DNA of 64,000 nt from Microbacterium sp. SY138 (GCF_039729145.1 NZ_CP155793.1:2666001-2730000), one strand, 5' to 3'; positions 37,524 through 46,629 are shown, numbered from the stretch's first letter. Numbers and translations: made by a program. The notes: generated from the letters alone by a model not told the origin.

Positions 37524-38132
37524 TCAGGCCGGCGCCACCGGCCGTCCGATCGACAGCATCAGCCGGTTCGCCCAGTTGAAGAACGCGGCACCGTGGATCA
37601 CGTCGGCGACCTCCAGATCGTCGAGCCCTGCCGCGCGCAGCCGCCCGATCTCCTCCTCGCCGAATGCGCTGGGGGTATCGGTGAGCGCGACGGATGCCGC
37701 GACGATCGCGTTCCACCGCTCGCCCAGGTCCGCATCGACGCCCTCGTCGAGCAGCAGGTCGACGTCGTCGACGCGCTTGCTGTGGTGTGCGGCGAACCGC
37801 GAGTGCACCGACGCGCAGAACACGCAGCCGTTGCGGCGGGATGCCGCCGTGGCCGCCAGCTCGCGGTCGGCACGCGGGAGCCCCTCGGCCGCGTTGTAGA
37901 AGATGTCCTTGTCGACGAGGGTCCGCGCCCTGAGCACCTCGGGGTCGCGGGCGAGCAGTCGGAAGTAGTCGTTCTTCGCCCGTGCGGCGTCGACGAGACC
38001 GTCGTAGTGCCGCGCGGTCAGCTCGTCTTCCGCGAGGGGGTCCAGGTGCGGGACCCAGCCGACCTCCCCGCGGGTGAAGGCGTGCGGGTGCGGGGCGTCG
38101 TCGTGCCGGAGCACGGTCTGTTCGATGGTCAT
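37524..38132 (-). CDS. alkylhydroperoxidase-domain protein, Avi_7169 family
   Basis: 202 residues, AhpD/carboxymuconolactone decarboxylase-like fold. The redox motif CVFCASVHS (CxxC plus downstream His) is intact, preceded by TAASRRNG and followed by ALTDTPSAFGEEEIGRLRAA. Proteins of this type recur beside a CMD-domain protein, a luciferase-like monooxygenase and a peptide-class ABC importer, exactly as here. It is likely a peroxidase or disulfide-dependent detoxifying step of that pathway (inference). The start at ATG 38132 overlaps the upstream gene's stop (ATGA). Last gene of the eight-gene minus-strand locus. Confidence 0.85.
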   Translation of the reverse strand: MTIEQTVLRHDDAPHPHAFTRGEVGWVPHLDPLAEDELTARHYDGLVDAARAKNDYFRLLARDPEVLRARTLVDKDIFYNAAEGLPRADRELAATAASRRNGCVFCASVHSRFAAHHSKRVDDVDLLLDEGVDADLGERWNAIVAASVALTDTPSAFGEEEIGRLRAAGLDDLEVADVIHGAAFFNWANRLMLSIGRPVAPA

Positions 38133-38761
38133 GCGGCTTCCTCTTCCTCGGAGACGGCGGTATCGGGAGCGGTCGCCAGCCCCGCGGCCCCGAGCACGCG
38201 GAGTCCGGTGACGACGCGCTGCTGGAAGGCGAGGAACGACACCAGCTGCGACAGCGTCACGATCCCGTCGGTCGACCACCCGGCGTCGAGCAGCCGCCCG
38301 AGGTCGGCTCCCGAGGCCTCGCGGGGCCGGAACACGAGCAGGTGCGTGTGTGCGAGGGCGGCGGCGAGGCGCTCACCGATGACCGCGGTGACCGCGTCGG
38401 AGGGGACGTACCGCTCCCCCTCCGTGTTCTCCTCCTGCAGACCCAGTTCGGTGTACACGCCGAAGGGTCCGCTGACGGCCGCGCCGTCGGCCTCGGTGAG
38501 CACGACGCTCGCGGTCTCCGGATCCGCGTCCTGTGCGCGGTCGGCATAGAACACCGCGGTCGCGTCATCCGCTCCGGCGAGCCCGGTCGCGAAGGCGGCG
38601 ACGAGCTCGCGCTCCGCCTGCGAGACGTGTTCGACCGTGACCGGTCGGAAGAGTGCGTCGAAGCTCGCCTGCAACTGCTCTCGGGTGACCGGCCGGCGAC
38701 GGCGCAGCGCATCCACCTCCGGCGTCACCTCCACGATCCGGTCCACGATGTCGTCGGTCAT
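38129..38761 (-). CDS. CMD-domain protein, Avi_7170 family
   Basis: 210 residues, carboxymuconolactone decarboxylase-like but without a CxxC, so not a peroxiredoxin-type enzyme by itself. It carries a conserved-looking core VTREQLQASFDALFRPV and LVSFLAFQQRVVTGLRVLG. It lies between the luciferase-like monooxygenase and the Avi_7169-type protein, overlapping both (ATGA). The two CMD proteins may form a heteromeric complex; this is inference from their fixed adjacency. Function unknown. Confidence 0.82.
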   Translation of the reverse strand: MTDDIVDRIVEVTPEVDALRRRRPVTREQLQASFDALFRPVTVEHVSQAERELVAAFATGLAGADDATAVFYADRAQDADPETASVVLTEADGAAVSGPFGVYTELGLQEENTEGERYVPSDAVTAVIGERLAAALAHTHLLVFRPREASGADLGRLLDAGWSTDGIVTLSQLVSFLAFQQRVVTGLRVLGAAGLATAPDTAVSEEEEAA

Positions 38762-39798
38762 GCGTTCTCCTTGATGGTGAGGGTGTCTGGGGCGGAAGGG
38801 CTGAGTGCGTAGCCGAGGGCCGGCGCGACCTCATCGGCGAAGAGGGCGATGGATCGCAGCACGTGCTCGTGCGGGGCGTCGACCGAGTGCACCTGGAAGG
38901 CCACCTCGGTCGCGCGGGCGAGGGTGGTGTCGGCGGCGAGCGACTCCGCCACCTCCTCGGGCGTGCCCAGGTGCGTGTCGAGAGCGGCGATCAACTCGTC
39001 GATGCTGTCTCCGGGGATGGGCTGCCCCTGTCGGCGGAAGCCCTCCGCCGCCCGGCGCAGCCCGACCTCGGCGAACCGCAGCGCTTCGGCGCGGTCGTCC
39101 GCGACGAACACCGTCCGCGACGCGGTGATCCTCGGCTCCACCCCGGCCGGAAGCGCCTCGAGGTACGCGTCGATGATCGGATCCTGCAGTTCGGAGAGCG
39201 GTGCGTGCAGCCGGTCGGCGCGGCGAGGCTGCGTGCGCGAGAGCAGCAGTCCGTGCCCGTGCACCCCGGCGCGGTGCCCACCGGGCGCCGAGAAGGTGGC
39301 CTGCCAGATGCGGTCGGCGAGATCTCCGGCATCCGGGTAGAGCGTGTTGCCCGCCCCGATGTCGCGACCCGCCAGCCCGTCGAGCAGCGTGCGCAGCTTG
39401 CGGTCGTAGGTCGGTGCCTTGTCGCGTACGTCCTCCCCGAAGGGCACGAACGACGACGGTGTCCCCCCGCTGCCGAGTCCCAGATCCACGCGCCCCCCGG
39501 AGAGCAGATCAGCGACCACGGCATCTTCGGCCACCCGCACCGGATCCTCCAGCGGCAGGGTGATGACCCCGGTTCCGAGCCGGATGCCGCGGGTCACGGC
39601 GGCCACGTGGGCGAGGAACACCAGAGGGGACGGCAGCCCGCCCTCGGCCGCGTGGAAGTGGTGTTGGGCGACCCAGGCCCGCCCGATCCCGTGCCGCTCG
39701 GCCTGCTGGATCTGCGCGGTCGCGAGCGCATACCTCTCGACAGGTGCAGCGTCGTCGAGCAGGCGGGTGAAGAAGGCGACGGTGGGTGCGGTGGTCAT
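38758..39798 (-). CDS. FMN-dependent luciferase-like monooxygenase, KPN_01858 family
   Basis: 346 residues, luciferase-like (LLM) TIM barrel using reduced flavin and oxygen. Typical segments: RHGIGRAWVAQHHFHA, LVFLAHVAAVTRGIRLGTGV, PVRVAEDAVVADLLSGGRVDLGLGS near residues 100-110 and ATFSAPGGHRAGVHGHGLLL. It overlaps its neighbours on both sides and is followed by the two CMD-fold proteins. It probably oxygenates or cleaves a compound imported by the adjacent ABC system. It lacks its own flavin reductase here; the SsuE-like reductase at 24.6 kb might serve. Confidence 0.88.
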   Translation of the reverse strand: MTTAPTVAFFTRLLDDAAPVERYALATAQIQQAERHGIGRAWVAQHHFHAAEGGLPSPLVFLAHVAAVTRGIRLGTGVITLPLEDPVRVAEDAVVADLLSGGRVDLGLGSGGTPSSFVPFGEDVRDKAPTYDRKLRTLLDGLAGRDIGAGNTLYPDAGDLADRIWQATFSAPGGHRAGVHGHGLLLSRTQPRRADRLHAPLSELQDPIIDAYLEALPAGVEPRITASRTVFVADDRAEALRFAEVGLRRAAEGFRRQGQPIPGDSIDELIAALDTHLGTPEEVAESLAADTTLARATEVAFQVHSVDAPHEHVLRSIALFADEVAPALGYALSPSAPDTLTIKENA

Positions 39799-41411
39799 AC
39801 GACGGTCTCCGTTCGTCCGGGGACAGCGGCGAGCAGCTCCCGGGTGTAGTCGTGCTGCGGGTCGCGGAAGAGTTCCTCCGTCTGCCCTTCCTCGACGATC
39901 CGGCCACGACGCATCACCGAGACCGTGTGGCTGATCCTGCGCACCACCGCGAGGTCGTGCGAGATGAACAGGTACGTGAGTCCGAGCTCGGACTGCAGCG
40001 AGGTGAGCAGCTCGAGGATGCGCGCCTGCACGGTCACGTCCAGCGCTGACACCGCCTCGTCGAGCACCACGACCTCCGGATCGATCGCGAGCGCCCTGGC
40101 GATCGCGACGCGCTGTCGCTGGCCGCCCGAGAGCTCGCGCGGAGTGCGCCTCGCGACGTCGGCCGGGAGCGAGACCCGGTCGAGGAGGGCCAGCGCCCGT
40201 TCTCGGCGCTCGGCGCTCGATCCGACGCGGAAGTTCTGCAGCGGCTCCGCCACGATGTCGATGATGTGCTGACGAGGATCCAACGAGGCGAACGGGTTCT
40301 GGTAGACGAGTTGCACGCGTCGGCGCAGCGCGCGCAGCTGTTCGCGCTTCGCGTGGGTCACGTCTTCGCCGTCGACCTCGATCGTGCCGGCGTCGGGCTG
40401 ATGGAAGCGCGTGACCAGCCGCGCCGTGGTCGTCTTGCCTGACCCGGACTCCCCGACGAGAGCATGAGTGGTGCCCCGACGCACGCGGAACGAGACGTCG
40501 TCGACCGCGCGGAAGCGCTCGCGCCCCGCGACGCGGAACTCCTTCACGAGCCCCTCGGCCACGATCGCATAGGGGTTCTCCGCGGCGACGGCCGCCGCGT
40601 CCCGCAGGAACGGCGGCGCCTCCGGGCGGCGGAATCCGGTCGTGAATGCAGGAGCATCGGCGAGCAGCTGCCGCGTGTACGGGTCGGACGGCGCAGCGAG
40701 CACCGCTGCGCTCGGGCCCTGCTCCACGATCCGGCCGTCTTTGAGCACGACCAGCCTTTCCGCGCGATCGGCGGCCACACCGAGGTCGTGGGTCACGAGC
40801 AGGATGCTGGTGCCCTCCTCACGTTGCAGCTCGTCGAGCAGGTCGAGCACCTTGCGCTGCACCGTGGCATCGAGGGCGCTGGTCGGTTCGTCCGCGATCA
40901 GCAGGCGCGGCTGCAGCGCGATCGCGGTCGCGATCAGCACGCGCTGCCGCATACCGCCGGAGAGCTCGTGGGGGTACTGGCGCGCCCGCAGGTCCGGATC
41001 GTCGATGCCGACGCGGTCGAGCAGCTCGATCGCACGCGCGCGACGCGAACGCCGGTCCCGGTGTCCGTGCAGGCGCAGGATCTCCTCGACCTGCGCGCCG
41101 ATCAGACGCACCGGATCGAGCGAGGTCGTGGGGTCCTGCGGCACGAGGCCGATCTCCGCGCCGCGGATGCCCCGCAGCGCGCGATCGGTCCATCCGGAGA
41201 TGTCGAGGTCTCCGAGTGCCACGGTCCCGCCATCGACCTTCCCGCCGGCCGGAAGCAGACCGAGGAGCGCATGAGCGGTCGTGGACTTGCCCGATCCCGA
41301 CTCGCCGACGAGCGCGAGGGTCTCGCCCTCCTCGATCTCGAACGAGATGCCGTGCACGACTTCGCGACCCCCGTAGGAGATCCGCAGATCCGTCGCAGCC
41401 AGAACGCTCAT
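39795..41411 (-). CDS. ABC transporter, fused DppD-DppF-type ATPase (second system)
   Basis: 538 residues with two ABC ATPase domains: domain 1 Walker A GESGSGKST, signature ELSGGMRQR and Walker B LLIADEPTSALD; domain 2 GESGSGKTT, ELSGGQRQR and VVVLDEAVSALD. Note Ala-Val in place of Pro-Thr in the second DEPT. Peptide-class importer ATPase. The start at ATG 41411 (MSVLAATDLRISYGGREVVH) overlaps the DppC-type stop, and its stop overlaps the monooxygenase start. Confidence 0.92.
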   Translation of the reverse strand: MSVLAATDLRISYGGREVVHGISFEIEEGETLALVGESGSGKSTTAHALLGLLPAGGKVDGGTVALGDLDISGWTDRALRGIRGAEIGLVPQDPTTSLDPVRLIGAQVEEILRLHGHRDRRSRRARAIELLDRVGIDDPDLRARQYPHELSGGMRQRVLIATAIALQPRLLIADEPTSALDATVQRKVLDLLDELQREEGTSILLVTHDLGVAADRAERLVVLKDGRIVEQGPSAAVLAAPSDPYTRQLLADAPAFTTGFRRPEAPPFLRDAAAVAAENPYAIVAEGLVKEFRVAGRERFRAVDDVSFRVRRGTTHALVGESGSGKTTTARLVTRFHQPDAGTIEVDGEDVTHAKREQLRALRRRVQLVYQNPFASLDPRQHIIDIVAEPLQNFRVGSSAERRERALALLDRVSLPADVARRTPRELSGGQRQRVAIARALAIDPEVVVLDEAVSALDVTVQARILELLTSLQSELGLTYLFISHDLAVVRRISHTVSVMRRGRIVEEGQTEELFRDPQHDYTRELLAAVPGRTETVV

Positions 41412-42304
41412 CGCGTCCCCCTTCCGATGCGGTGGCTGATGCGGTTGGCGCTGAGAACGACCGCGACGACGACGAGACCGGGAAGTGCCGTGAGCCACCA
41501 GGCGGTCCCCACGTAGTTGCGTCCTTCGGCGATCAGCAGCCCCCATTCCGGGGTGGGCGGCGGGGCGCCGTAGCCGAGGAAGCCGAGAGTCGAGATCGCC
41601 AGGATCGCGGTGCCGAACTGCAGCGCAGCGAGCGCCACGATGGGTGTGAGCGAATTGGGCAGCACATGCCGACGCAGCACCGCGAAGAAGGTGGCGCCGC
41701 TGCCGAAGGCCGCCTCGACGTACTCGGTGCGCCGCACGCGGGCGACCTCGGCGCGCATCAGCCGGGCGAAGGCGGCGACGCTGCCGAGACCGACCGCGAT
41801 GGCGGCATTGACGGTGCCGAATCCGAGCAGGATGATGACCGACAGCGACAATAGGAGGCCGGGGATCGCGAGGAGCACGTCGACGACGCGCATGAGCACG
41901 TCATCGACCGCACCGCCCACGGCCCCGGCAATCGCGCCCAGCACCGTGCCGAGCGCGAGGCCGACCGTGACCGCGATCAGCGCGCCGGAGAGCGAATGCA
42001 CCGCGCCATGGACGACGCGTCCGAACAGGTCGCGTCCGAGGGTGTCGGTTCCGAACCAGTGGGCGGCGCTCGGCGGCAGCAGCTTGTCGGCCGGTACGCC
42101 GGTGAGCGGGTCGCCGGGGGCAAACACCCCGGGGATGACTGCCCAGAGCACGGCGAGCGCCACGACGGCGAGCGCCAGATACAGGCCCCAGGCGCGGCCG
42201 TGCAGACGACCACGCCGCCGAGGTGCCGGCGCTTGCTCCTGAGGGGTCGGTGCCGGCACGGCTCCGGGCTCGACGCTCGTCTCGGCGATCACGGGAGCGG
42301 TCAT
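41408..42304 (-). CDS. ABC transporter permease, DppC type (second system)
   Basis: 298 residues. After a ~35-residue Pro/Arg-rich cytoplasmic lead, a first helix and an extracytoplasmic loop with HWFGTDTLGRDLFGRVVHGA, about five more helices follow; the EAA region is RRHVLPNSLTPIVALAALQFGTA, continued by LGFLGYGAPPPTPEWG. Partner of the DppB-type permease. Both ends overlap neighbours by ATGA. Confidence 0.92.
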   Translation of the reverse strand: MTAPVIAETSVEPGAVPAPTPQEQAPAPRRRGRLHGRAWGLYLALAVVALAVLWAVIPGVFAPGDPLTGVPADKLLPPSAAHWFGTDTLGRDLFGRVVHGAVHSLSGALIAVTVGLALGTVLGAIAGAVGGAVDDVLMRVVDVLLAIPGLLLSLSVIILLGFGTVNAAIAVGLGSVAAFARLMRAEVARVRRTEYVEAAFGSGATFFAVLRRHVLPNSLTPIVALAALQFGTAILAISTLGFLGYGAPPPTPEWGLLIAEGRNYVGTAWWLTALPGLVVVAVVLSANRISHRIGRGTR

Positions 42305-43290
42305 GCTGACACCTCCTGAGGTGCGGGCTTCGAGGCGGCGAACGCGGCGGATGGGCGGGAGCGCGTGAGCGTCCGCTGGCGCGGGTCGATGAGCGGGGTG
42401 ACGAGGTCGACCGCGAAGCTGATGACCACGAAACCGAGAGCCGAGAGCAGCACGACGCCCTGCAGCACCGGGATGTCCTGGTTCGCGACGGCCTGCTCCG
42501 TGAGCCTGCCCACTCCCGTGCGACCGAACACGGTCTCGGTCACGACCGCTCCCCCGACGAGCTCGCCGAACAGCACGCCGGCGATGGTCAACGTCGGCAC
42601 CGCGGCGTTGCGGGCGACCGAACGCGTGAGCACCCAGAGCGGCGGCGCGCCCTTCGCGCGCACCACCGTGACGAACGGCTGCGCCTGCACCTGATCGATC
42701 GCCCGGACCAGCACCTGCGCCAAGGGCGCCGAGATCGGCACCGCGAGGGTCAGCACGGGGAGGATGAGCCCGCTCGCCGGGTCGGCCCCGACGATCGGCA
42801 CCCAGCCGAGTCCGAAAGAGAACACCTGGATGAGCAGGATGCCCAGCCAGAACACCGGCACGGCGACGAAGAGTCCGGGGATCTGGCGCAGACCATCACG
42901 CAGCCAGGCGAACGGCGCGAGGGACGAGAGCCCCGCGATCAGGACCGCCAGCAGCAGCGCGACGAGGAGTCCGAGCGACGCGAGCAGCAGTGTCGCCGGC
43001 AGCGCCTCGGCGAGCATCGCCAGCACCGGCGTGCCGAACTGCGTCGAGAATCCGAAGTCCCCGGCGAGGAAGCCGAGCCCTGCGTGCACGTACTGCTGCC
43101 ACCAGGGCAGGTCGGCACCGTACGTGGCGCGGATGCTGTCGAGCTGATCCGGCGACAGCCCGAGGCTGGGGTCGGAGAACTTGATCAGGATCGCATCGCC
43201 CGGCAACAGCTGCAGCAGGAAGAAGGTGGCCGTGAAGGCCGCGATCAGAACGATCGCGGCCTGCCCGGCTCGTCGGAGGACGAAATTCAT
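42301..43290 (-). CDS. ABC transporter permease, DppB type (second system)
   Basis: 329 residues, six helices. The N-terminal helix is followed by FFLLQLLPGDAILIKFSDPS, the DppB landmark; the EAA loop is in SVARNAAVPTLTIAGVLFGELVGG, then VTETVFGRTGVGRL. The start is ATG 43290 (MNFVLRRAGQAAIVLI), 16 nt after the solute-binding protein stop. A Lys/Ser-rich tail ends in PAPQEVSA. Confidence 0.92.
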   Translation of the reverse strand: MNFVLRRAGQAAIVLIAAFTATFFLLQLLPGDAILIKFSDPSLGLSPDQLDSIRATYGADLPWWQQYVHAGLGFLAGDFGFSTQFGTPVLAMLAEALPATLLLASLGLLVALLLAVLIAGLSSLAPFAWLRDGLRQIPGLFVAVPVFWLGILLIQVFSFGLGWVPIVGADPASGLILPVLTLAVPISAPLAQVLVRAIDQVQAQPFVTVVRAKGAPPLWVLTRSVARNAAVPTLTIAGVLFGELVGGAVVTETVFGRTGVGRLTEQAVANQDIPVLQGVVLLSALGFVVISFAVDLVTPLIDPRQRTLTRSRPSAAFAASKPAPQEVSA

Positions 43291-43306
43291 CGACGCACCA
43301 TGCCGA

Positions 43307-44941
43307 TCAGTGCTCGGAGAGCCAGACGCCGGAGAACGTCGGGCGCCCCACCGACTCGAACGCGACGCCGTGCACATATGTCGCCGTGCCGTACACCTGC
43401 GGCTCCTCGAACAGCGGGATGACGTAGGCCTGCTCGGCGATGTAGTCCTGCACGGCCTGCGACGCAGCGACGCGCTTGTCGGCGTCGGGCTCGGAGGCCA
43501 CCGCGAGGAGCAGCTCGTCGAGCTTCGCATCCTTCGAGATGAGCACGTCGCGGTTCTTCGTGAAGTACTGGCTCTTGATCACGTCGAGATCCGCCCGGCC
43601 GACCATCGAGTGGTAGAAGCCGGTCTTCAGCGGGTCACGGGTGTCTTCGGCGTAGCTGCCGGCGTCGCCGGGCTTGACCGAGAGCTCGACACCCACCTTC
43701 GCCAGCTGCTGCGCGACGAGTTCGAGGGTCTGCTTCGACAGGGGCTGCGGCTTGGCCTCGTAGACCGTGATCGCGAGACGCTCTCCGTCCTTCTCGCGGA
43801 TGCCGTCGGCACCGGGCTTCCATCCGGCCTCGTCGAGCAGCTTCTCGGCCTTCTTCGGGTCGTACTCGTAGTGCTCTGATTCGTCCTTGTAGCCGAGGGC
43901 CTGAGAGGACAGCACCGAGGTCGCCACCGGGTAGTTCTCGGTGAAGAGCGTGTCCACGACCTCCTGCGCATCCACGGCGGAGATGATCGCCTGCCGGACG
44001 CGGATGTCGGAGAGCAGCGGGTTCTCGGGGCGGAGGGCGATCGAGTTGTTCACCCCGCGGGTCTGCGGGGCGTAGAGCGTGAAGCCGGCCGCCTCGACGC
44101 GGTCCTCGTCGAACGCCTGCACGTAGCGGACGTAGTCGGCCTGGCCGGCGAGCAGCGAGCCGATGCGCACCGAGTCCTCCGGCGTGATCAGCACGTGCAC
44201 GGCATCCAGGTAGGGGCGGCCGTCGTTGTCGACGCTGTCGGGGCCCCAGTCGTAGTCGTCGCGGGCGGTGAGCGTGTACTCGGTGCCGAGCTTCTCTCCC
44301 GTGACGGTGAACGGCCCCGAGCCGATGATCTCGGCCGCGTTGCCCGCACCGAAGTCCTCGATCGTGCCGTCGAGGGTCGCAGGCGACAGGAGGCCCGAGT
44401 TGATCGTCGAGGTCGCCTGCAGGAACCCGGGCGACGGCGCCGAGAAATGGAATGTGACGGTGTCCTCGTCGACCACCTCACTGCTGGCGTAGTTGTTGAT
44501 CGCCTCGGAGACAGTGAGTCCCCGCTCGGCATCGCCCAGCCCGTAGGTATCGAAGTTCTTCTTCACGGCCGCGGCGTCGAGCACCGTGCCGTCCGAGAAC
44601 GTGACGTCGGGGTTCAGGTTGAACGTGTACTCGGTGGCGTCGTCGTTCACGGTCCAGTCGGAGGCGATCCAGGGCTCGATCTCGAGCGTTTCCGGATTCT
44701 GCCAGGTGAGACGGGCCGCGATGTTGTTCACGATGCCGCCGTTCGGGTAGAAGCCGGCCTGCGGCGGGTAGAGGTTCGTGTACGCCTGGTGCTCGAGGTA
44801 GGTGAGCGTTCCTCCCGTGACGGGGTCGCCGCCTTCGGCAGGCGAGTTCGCCGGTGCGGGCGTCGACGCGCAGGCGGCGAGGCTGCCCGCGAGGACGAGC
44901 GGCAGCGCGATGGCAGCGGCGCGGATGAGACGACGGTTCAT
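43307..44941 (-). CDS. ABC transporter solute-binding lipoprotein, KPN_01854 family
   Basis: 544 residues, family-5 binding protein. Signal peptide RRLIRAAAIALPLVLAGSLA followed by the lipobox LAAC, so it is a lipoprotein. The mature part begins TPAPANSPAEGGDPVTGGTL, and LTYLEHQAYTNLYPPQAGFY is a feature of the KPN_01854-type proteins. The start at ATG 44941 has GGAGG 8 nt upstream. The leader contains two copies of a 33-bp tandem repeat. It follows the NtaA-type monooxygenase by 176 nt and heads the importer part of the locus. The ligand is unknown. Confidence 0.9.
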   Translation of the reverse strand: MNRRLIRAAAIALPLVLAGSLAACASTPAPANSPAEGGDPVTGGTLTYLEHQAYTNLYPPQAGFYPNGGIVNNIAARLTWQNPETLEIEPWIASDWTVNDDATEYTFNLNPDVTFSDGTVLDAAAVKKNFDTYGLGDAERGLTVSEAINNYASSEVVDEDTVTFHFSAPSPGFLQATSTINSGLLSPATLDGTIEDFGAGNAAEIIGSGPFTVTGEKLGTEYTLTARDDYDWGPDSVDNDGRPYLDAVHVLITPEDSVRIGSLLAGQADYVRYVQAFDEDRVEAAGFTLYAPQTRGVNNSIALRPENPLLSDIRVRQAIISAVDAQEVVDTLFTENYPVATSVLSSQALGYKDESEHYEYDPKKAEKLLDEAGWKPGADGIREKDGERLAITVYEAKPQPLSKQTLELVAQQLAKVGVELSVKPGDAGSYAEDTRDPLKTGFYHSMVGRADLDVIKSQYFTKNRDVLISKDAKLDELLLAVASEPDADKRVAASQAVQDYIAEQAYVIPLFEEPQVYGTATYVHGVAFESVGRPTFSGVWLSEH

Positions 44942-44960
44942 GGGTGGGCCTCCAGGATTC

Positions 44961-45037
44961 GGGTGCGGTGCTTCGGGTGCTGTGCGGTGCTTCGGGTGCG
45001 GTGCTTCGGGTGCTGTGCGGTGCTTCGGGTGCTGTGG
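44961..45037 (+). repeat. 33-bp tandem repeat in the leader of the solute-binding protein gene
   Basis: Two exact 33-bp units (44961-44993 and 44994-45026) plus an 11-bp remnant. Each unit is itself a 14-bp and a 19-bp variant of a GGGTGC...GGTGCTTC element. No spacers, so not a CRISPR array. Confidence 0.85.
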
Positions 45038-45117
45038 TGAGGTGACTTCACCGTAGGAATCGCGGCTCCTCCGGCGCGAGGTGGCCGACTCCGGATGTCG
45101 CGTGGCGACACGCGTGG

Positions 45118-46530
45118 TCACGCGTCGACATACGAGGAAATGCGCAGACGGTCGCGGAGGGTCGCTCGGGTGCTCTCCTGCGCGTCTCGCAGCAGGCCGC
45201 GACGGCGCAGCTCGGGAGCCGCATGTCGCGTGAAAGCCTCGAACTGCGCGGGCTGGAACGCCGACAGCACGTTGAACCCGTCCGCGGCGCCCTCCTCACG
45301 CCAGGTCTCGAAATGGTCGGCGATCGTCGCCGCGTCTCCCACGACGAACGCCGCCGGCACCGCATGCGCGGCGACCAGGTGCCGCCATGTGAGCGGATCG
45401 CCATTCCCGATGCCCGATCCGGAGACCTTCGATGCGGAGACGCGCAGCCCGGCGATGATGCCGAGGCGCTCGATCAGCGCGGCGCCGCGCTCTCCCAGCC
45501 GCAGGGCCTCCGCAGAGGTCACGGGCGCGTCGAAGGTCGAGGTGCGCAGCGGGTCGTCGAGCGGGACGTCGAGTGCATCGGCGAGCGCGGCGACGGTGCG
45601 ATTCGACGGGAACGCCGTTCTGGCCGCCTGGTGCCCCTCGGCCAGCGGCACCAGGGCGAGCAGCCGCTCCACGATGCGTCGCGCGTCGGCATCCGTGTCC
45701 GCGACGACGGGAAGCACCGGGGCGATCACCTTCAGCGCATCCGGCGATCGTCCGGATTCCGCCGCGATGTCACGCAGCAGTCGACGGGTCGCGATCGCAT
45801 CGGCCAGCGTGGGCGCGGCCGTCAGCGCGAGATCGGCTTCGGTGGCCGCGAGCGCCCTCGAGCGCGGCGACGTCCCCGCGTGCACGATCGGGATCTGTCC
45901 CTGCGGCGGGCGGGCGACGTTGAGCGGTCCCGTGACGCGCACCTGCGTCCCCCGCAGGTCGGCGGCGCGGAGTGCCTCCGGGTCGATCAGCACCCCGCGG
46001 TCGGCGTCGGCGATCCAGGCGTCCTCGCCCCACGAGTCCCACAGTCGGCGCAGTGCCTCGACGAACTCCTCCGCCCGGTCGTAGCGGGACTCGTTGTCGG
46101 CGTGCGCCTCGCGGCCGTGGTTGCCCGCTGCACGCGGCTCGGCGCCGGTGACGAGGTTGATCCCGGCACGGCCTCGGGTGAGCACGTCGAGGGACGCCAG
46201 CGAGCGTGCCGTCGTGTACGGGTCGGCATACGTGGTGTTGACCGTGGCGATCAGGCCGATCCGCGAGGTCACCCCCGCGAGGAAGAGCACGGCGCTCACG
46301 GGATCGATGCGGGCCAGCAGGTATGGGTCGCGGAACTCCAGATCCGGGCCGGTGGCGAGCCAGTCCCCGAAGAAGAGGTAGTCGAGGCCGGCGTCCTCCC
46401 CCTCCCGCGCGATGTGCCGCAGGATGTCGGCGTCGGACGCGGGATCACGATGCGCGCCGGGCTGCCGCCAGCCCGAGGGGTACGCGCCCAGGGTGCGCAC
46501 CATGGCGCCGATGATGAGGGGTTCGGTCAT
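45118..46530 (-). CDS. FMN-dependent monooxygenase, NtaA/SnaA/DszA (LLM) family
   Basis: 470 residues, luciferase-like barrel of the NtaA group (nitrilotriacetate, dibenzothiophene sulfone and dimethyl sulfide monooxygenases). Signature stretches: DPASDADILRHIAREGEDAG, LDYLFFGDWLAT, IDPVSAVLFLAGVTSRIGL, RAGINLVTGAEPRAAGNHG, RYDRAEEFVEALRRLWDSW and PQGQIPIVHAGTSPRSRALA. The substrate class, C-N or C-S bond cleavage with FMNH2, is family knowledge; the actual compound is unknown. ATG 46530 has TACCGT 6 nt upstream. First gene of the minus-strand locus ending at 37524. Confidence 0.9.
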   Translation of the reverse strand: MTEPLIIGAMVRTLGAYPSGWRQPGAHRDPASDADILRHIAREGEDAGLDYLFFGDWLATGPDLEFRDPYLLARIDPVSAVLFLAGVTSRIGLIATVNTTYADPYTTARSLASLDVLTRGRAGINLVTGAEPRAAGNHGREAHADNESRYDRAEEFVEALRRLWDSWGEDAWIADADRGVLIDPEALRAADLRGTQVRVTGPLNVARPPQGQIPIVHAGTSPRSRALAATEADLALTAAPTLADAIATRRLLRDIAAESGRSPDALKVIAPVLPVVADTDADARRIVERLLALVPLAEGHQAARTAFPSNRTVAALADALDVPLDDPLRTSTFDAPVTSAEALRLGERGAALIERLGIIAGLRVSASKVSGSGIGNGDPLTWRHLVAAHAVPAAFVVGDAATIADHFETWREEGAADGFNVLSAFQPAQFEAFTRHAAPELRRRGLLRDAQESTRATLRDRLRISSYVDA

Positions 46531-46536
46531 GGCGTC

Positions 46537-46542
46537 ACGGTA
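46537..46542 (-). promoter_or_regulatory. -10 box of leaderless monooxygenase promoter
   Basis: TACCGT, 6 nt before ATG 46530; probable start of the monooxygenase/ABC locus. Confidence 0.5.
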
Positions 46543-46623
46543 GGAGCCGTCGAGCCTCCGCTGCCAGGGCGCCGATGCCGGGCGTCACGGGATGTAACAG
46601 TCCGTCACAGCCGGCACACCCCC

Positions 46624-46629
46624 TACGCT
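46624..46629 (+). promoter_or_regulatory. -10 box of leaderless Gfo/Idh/MocA gene
   Basis: TACGCT, 6 nt before ATG 46636. Confidence 0.55.

Noticed and set aside
44961..45037. CRISPR array
   Set aside because: The repeats are contiguous without unique spacers and no cas genes are nearby; it is a tandem repeat.
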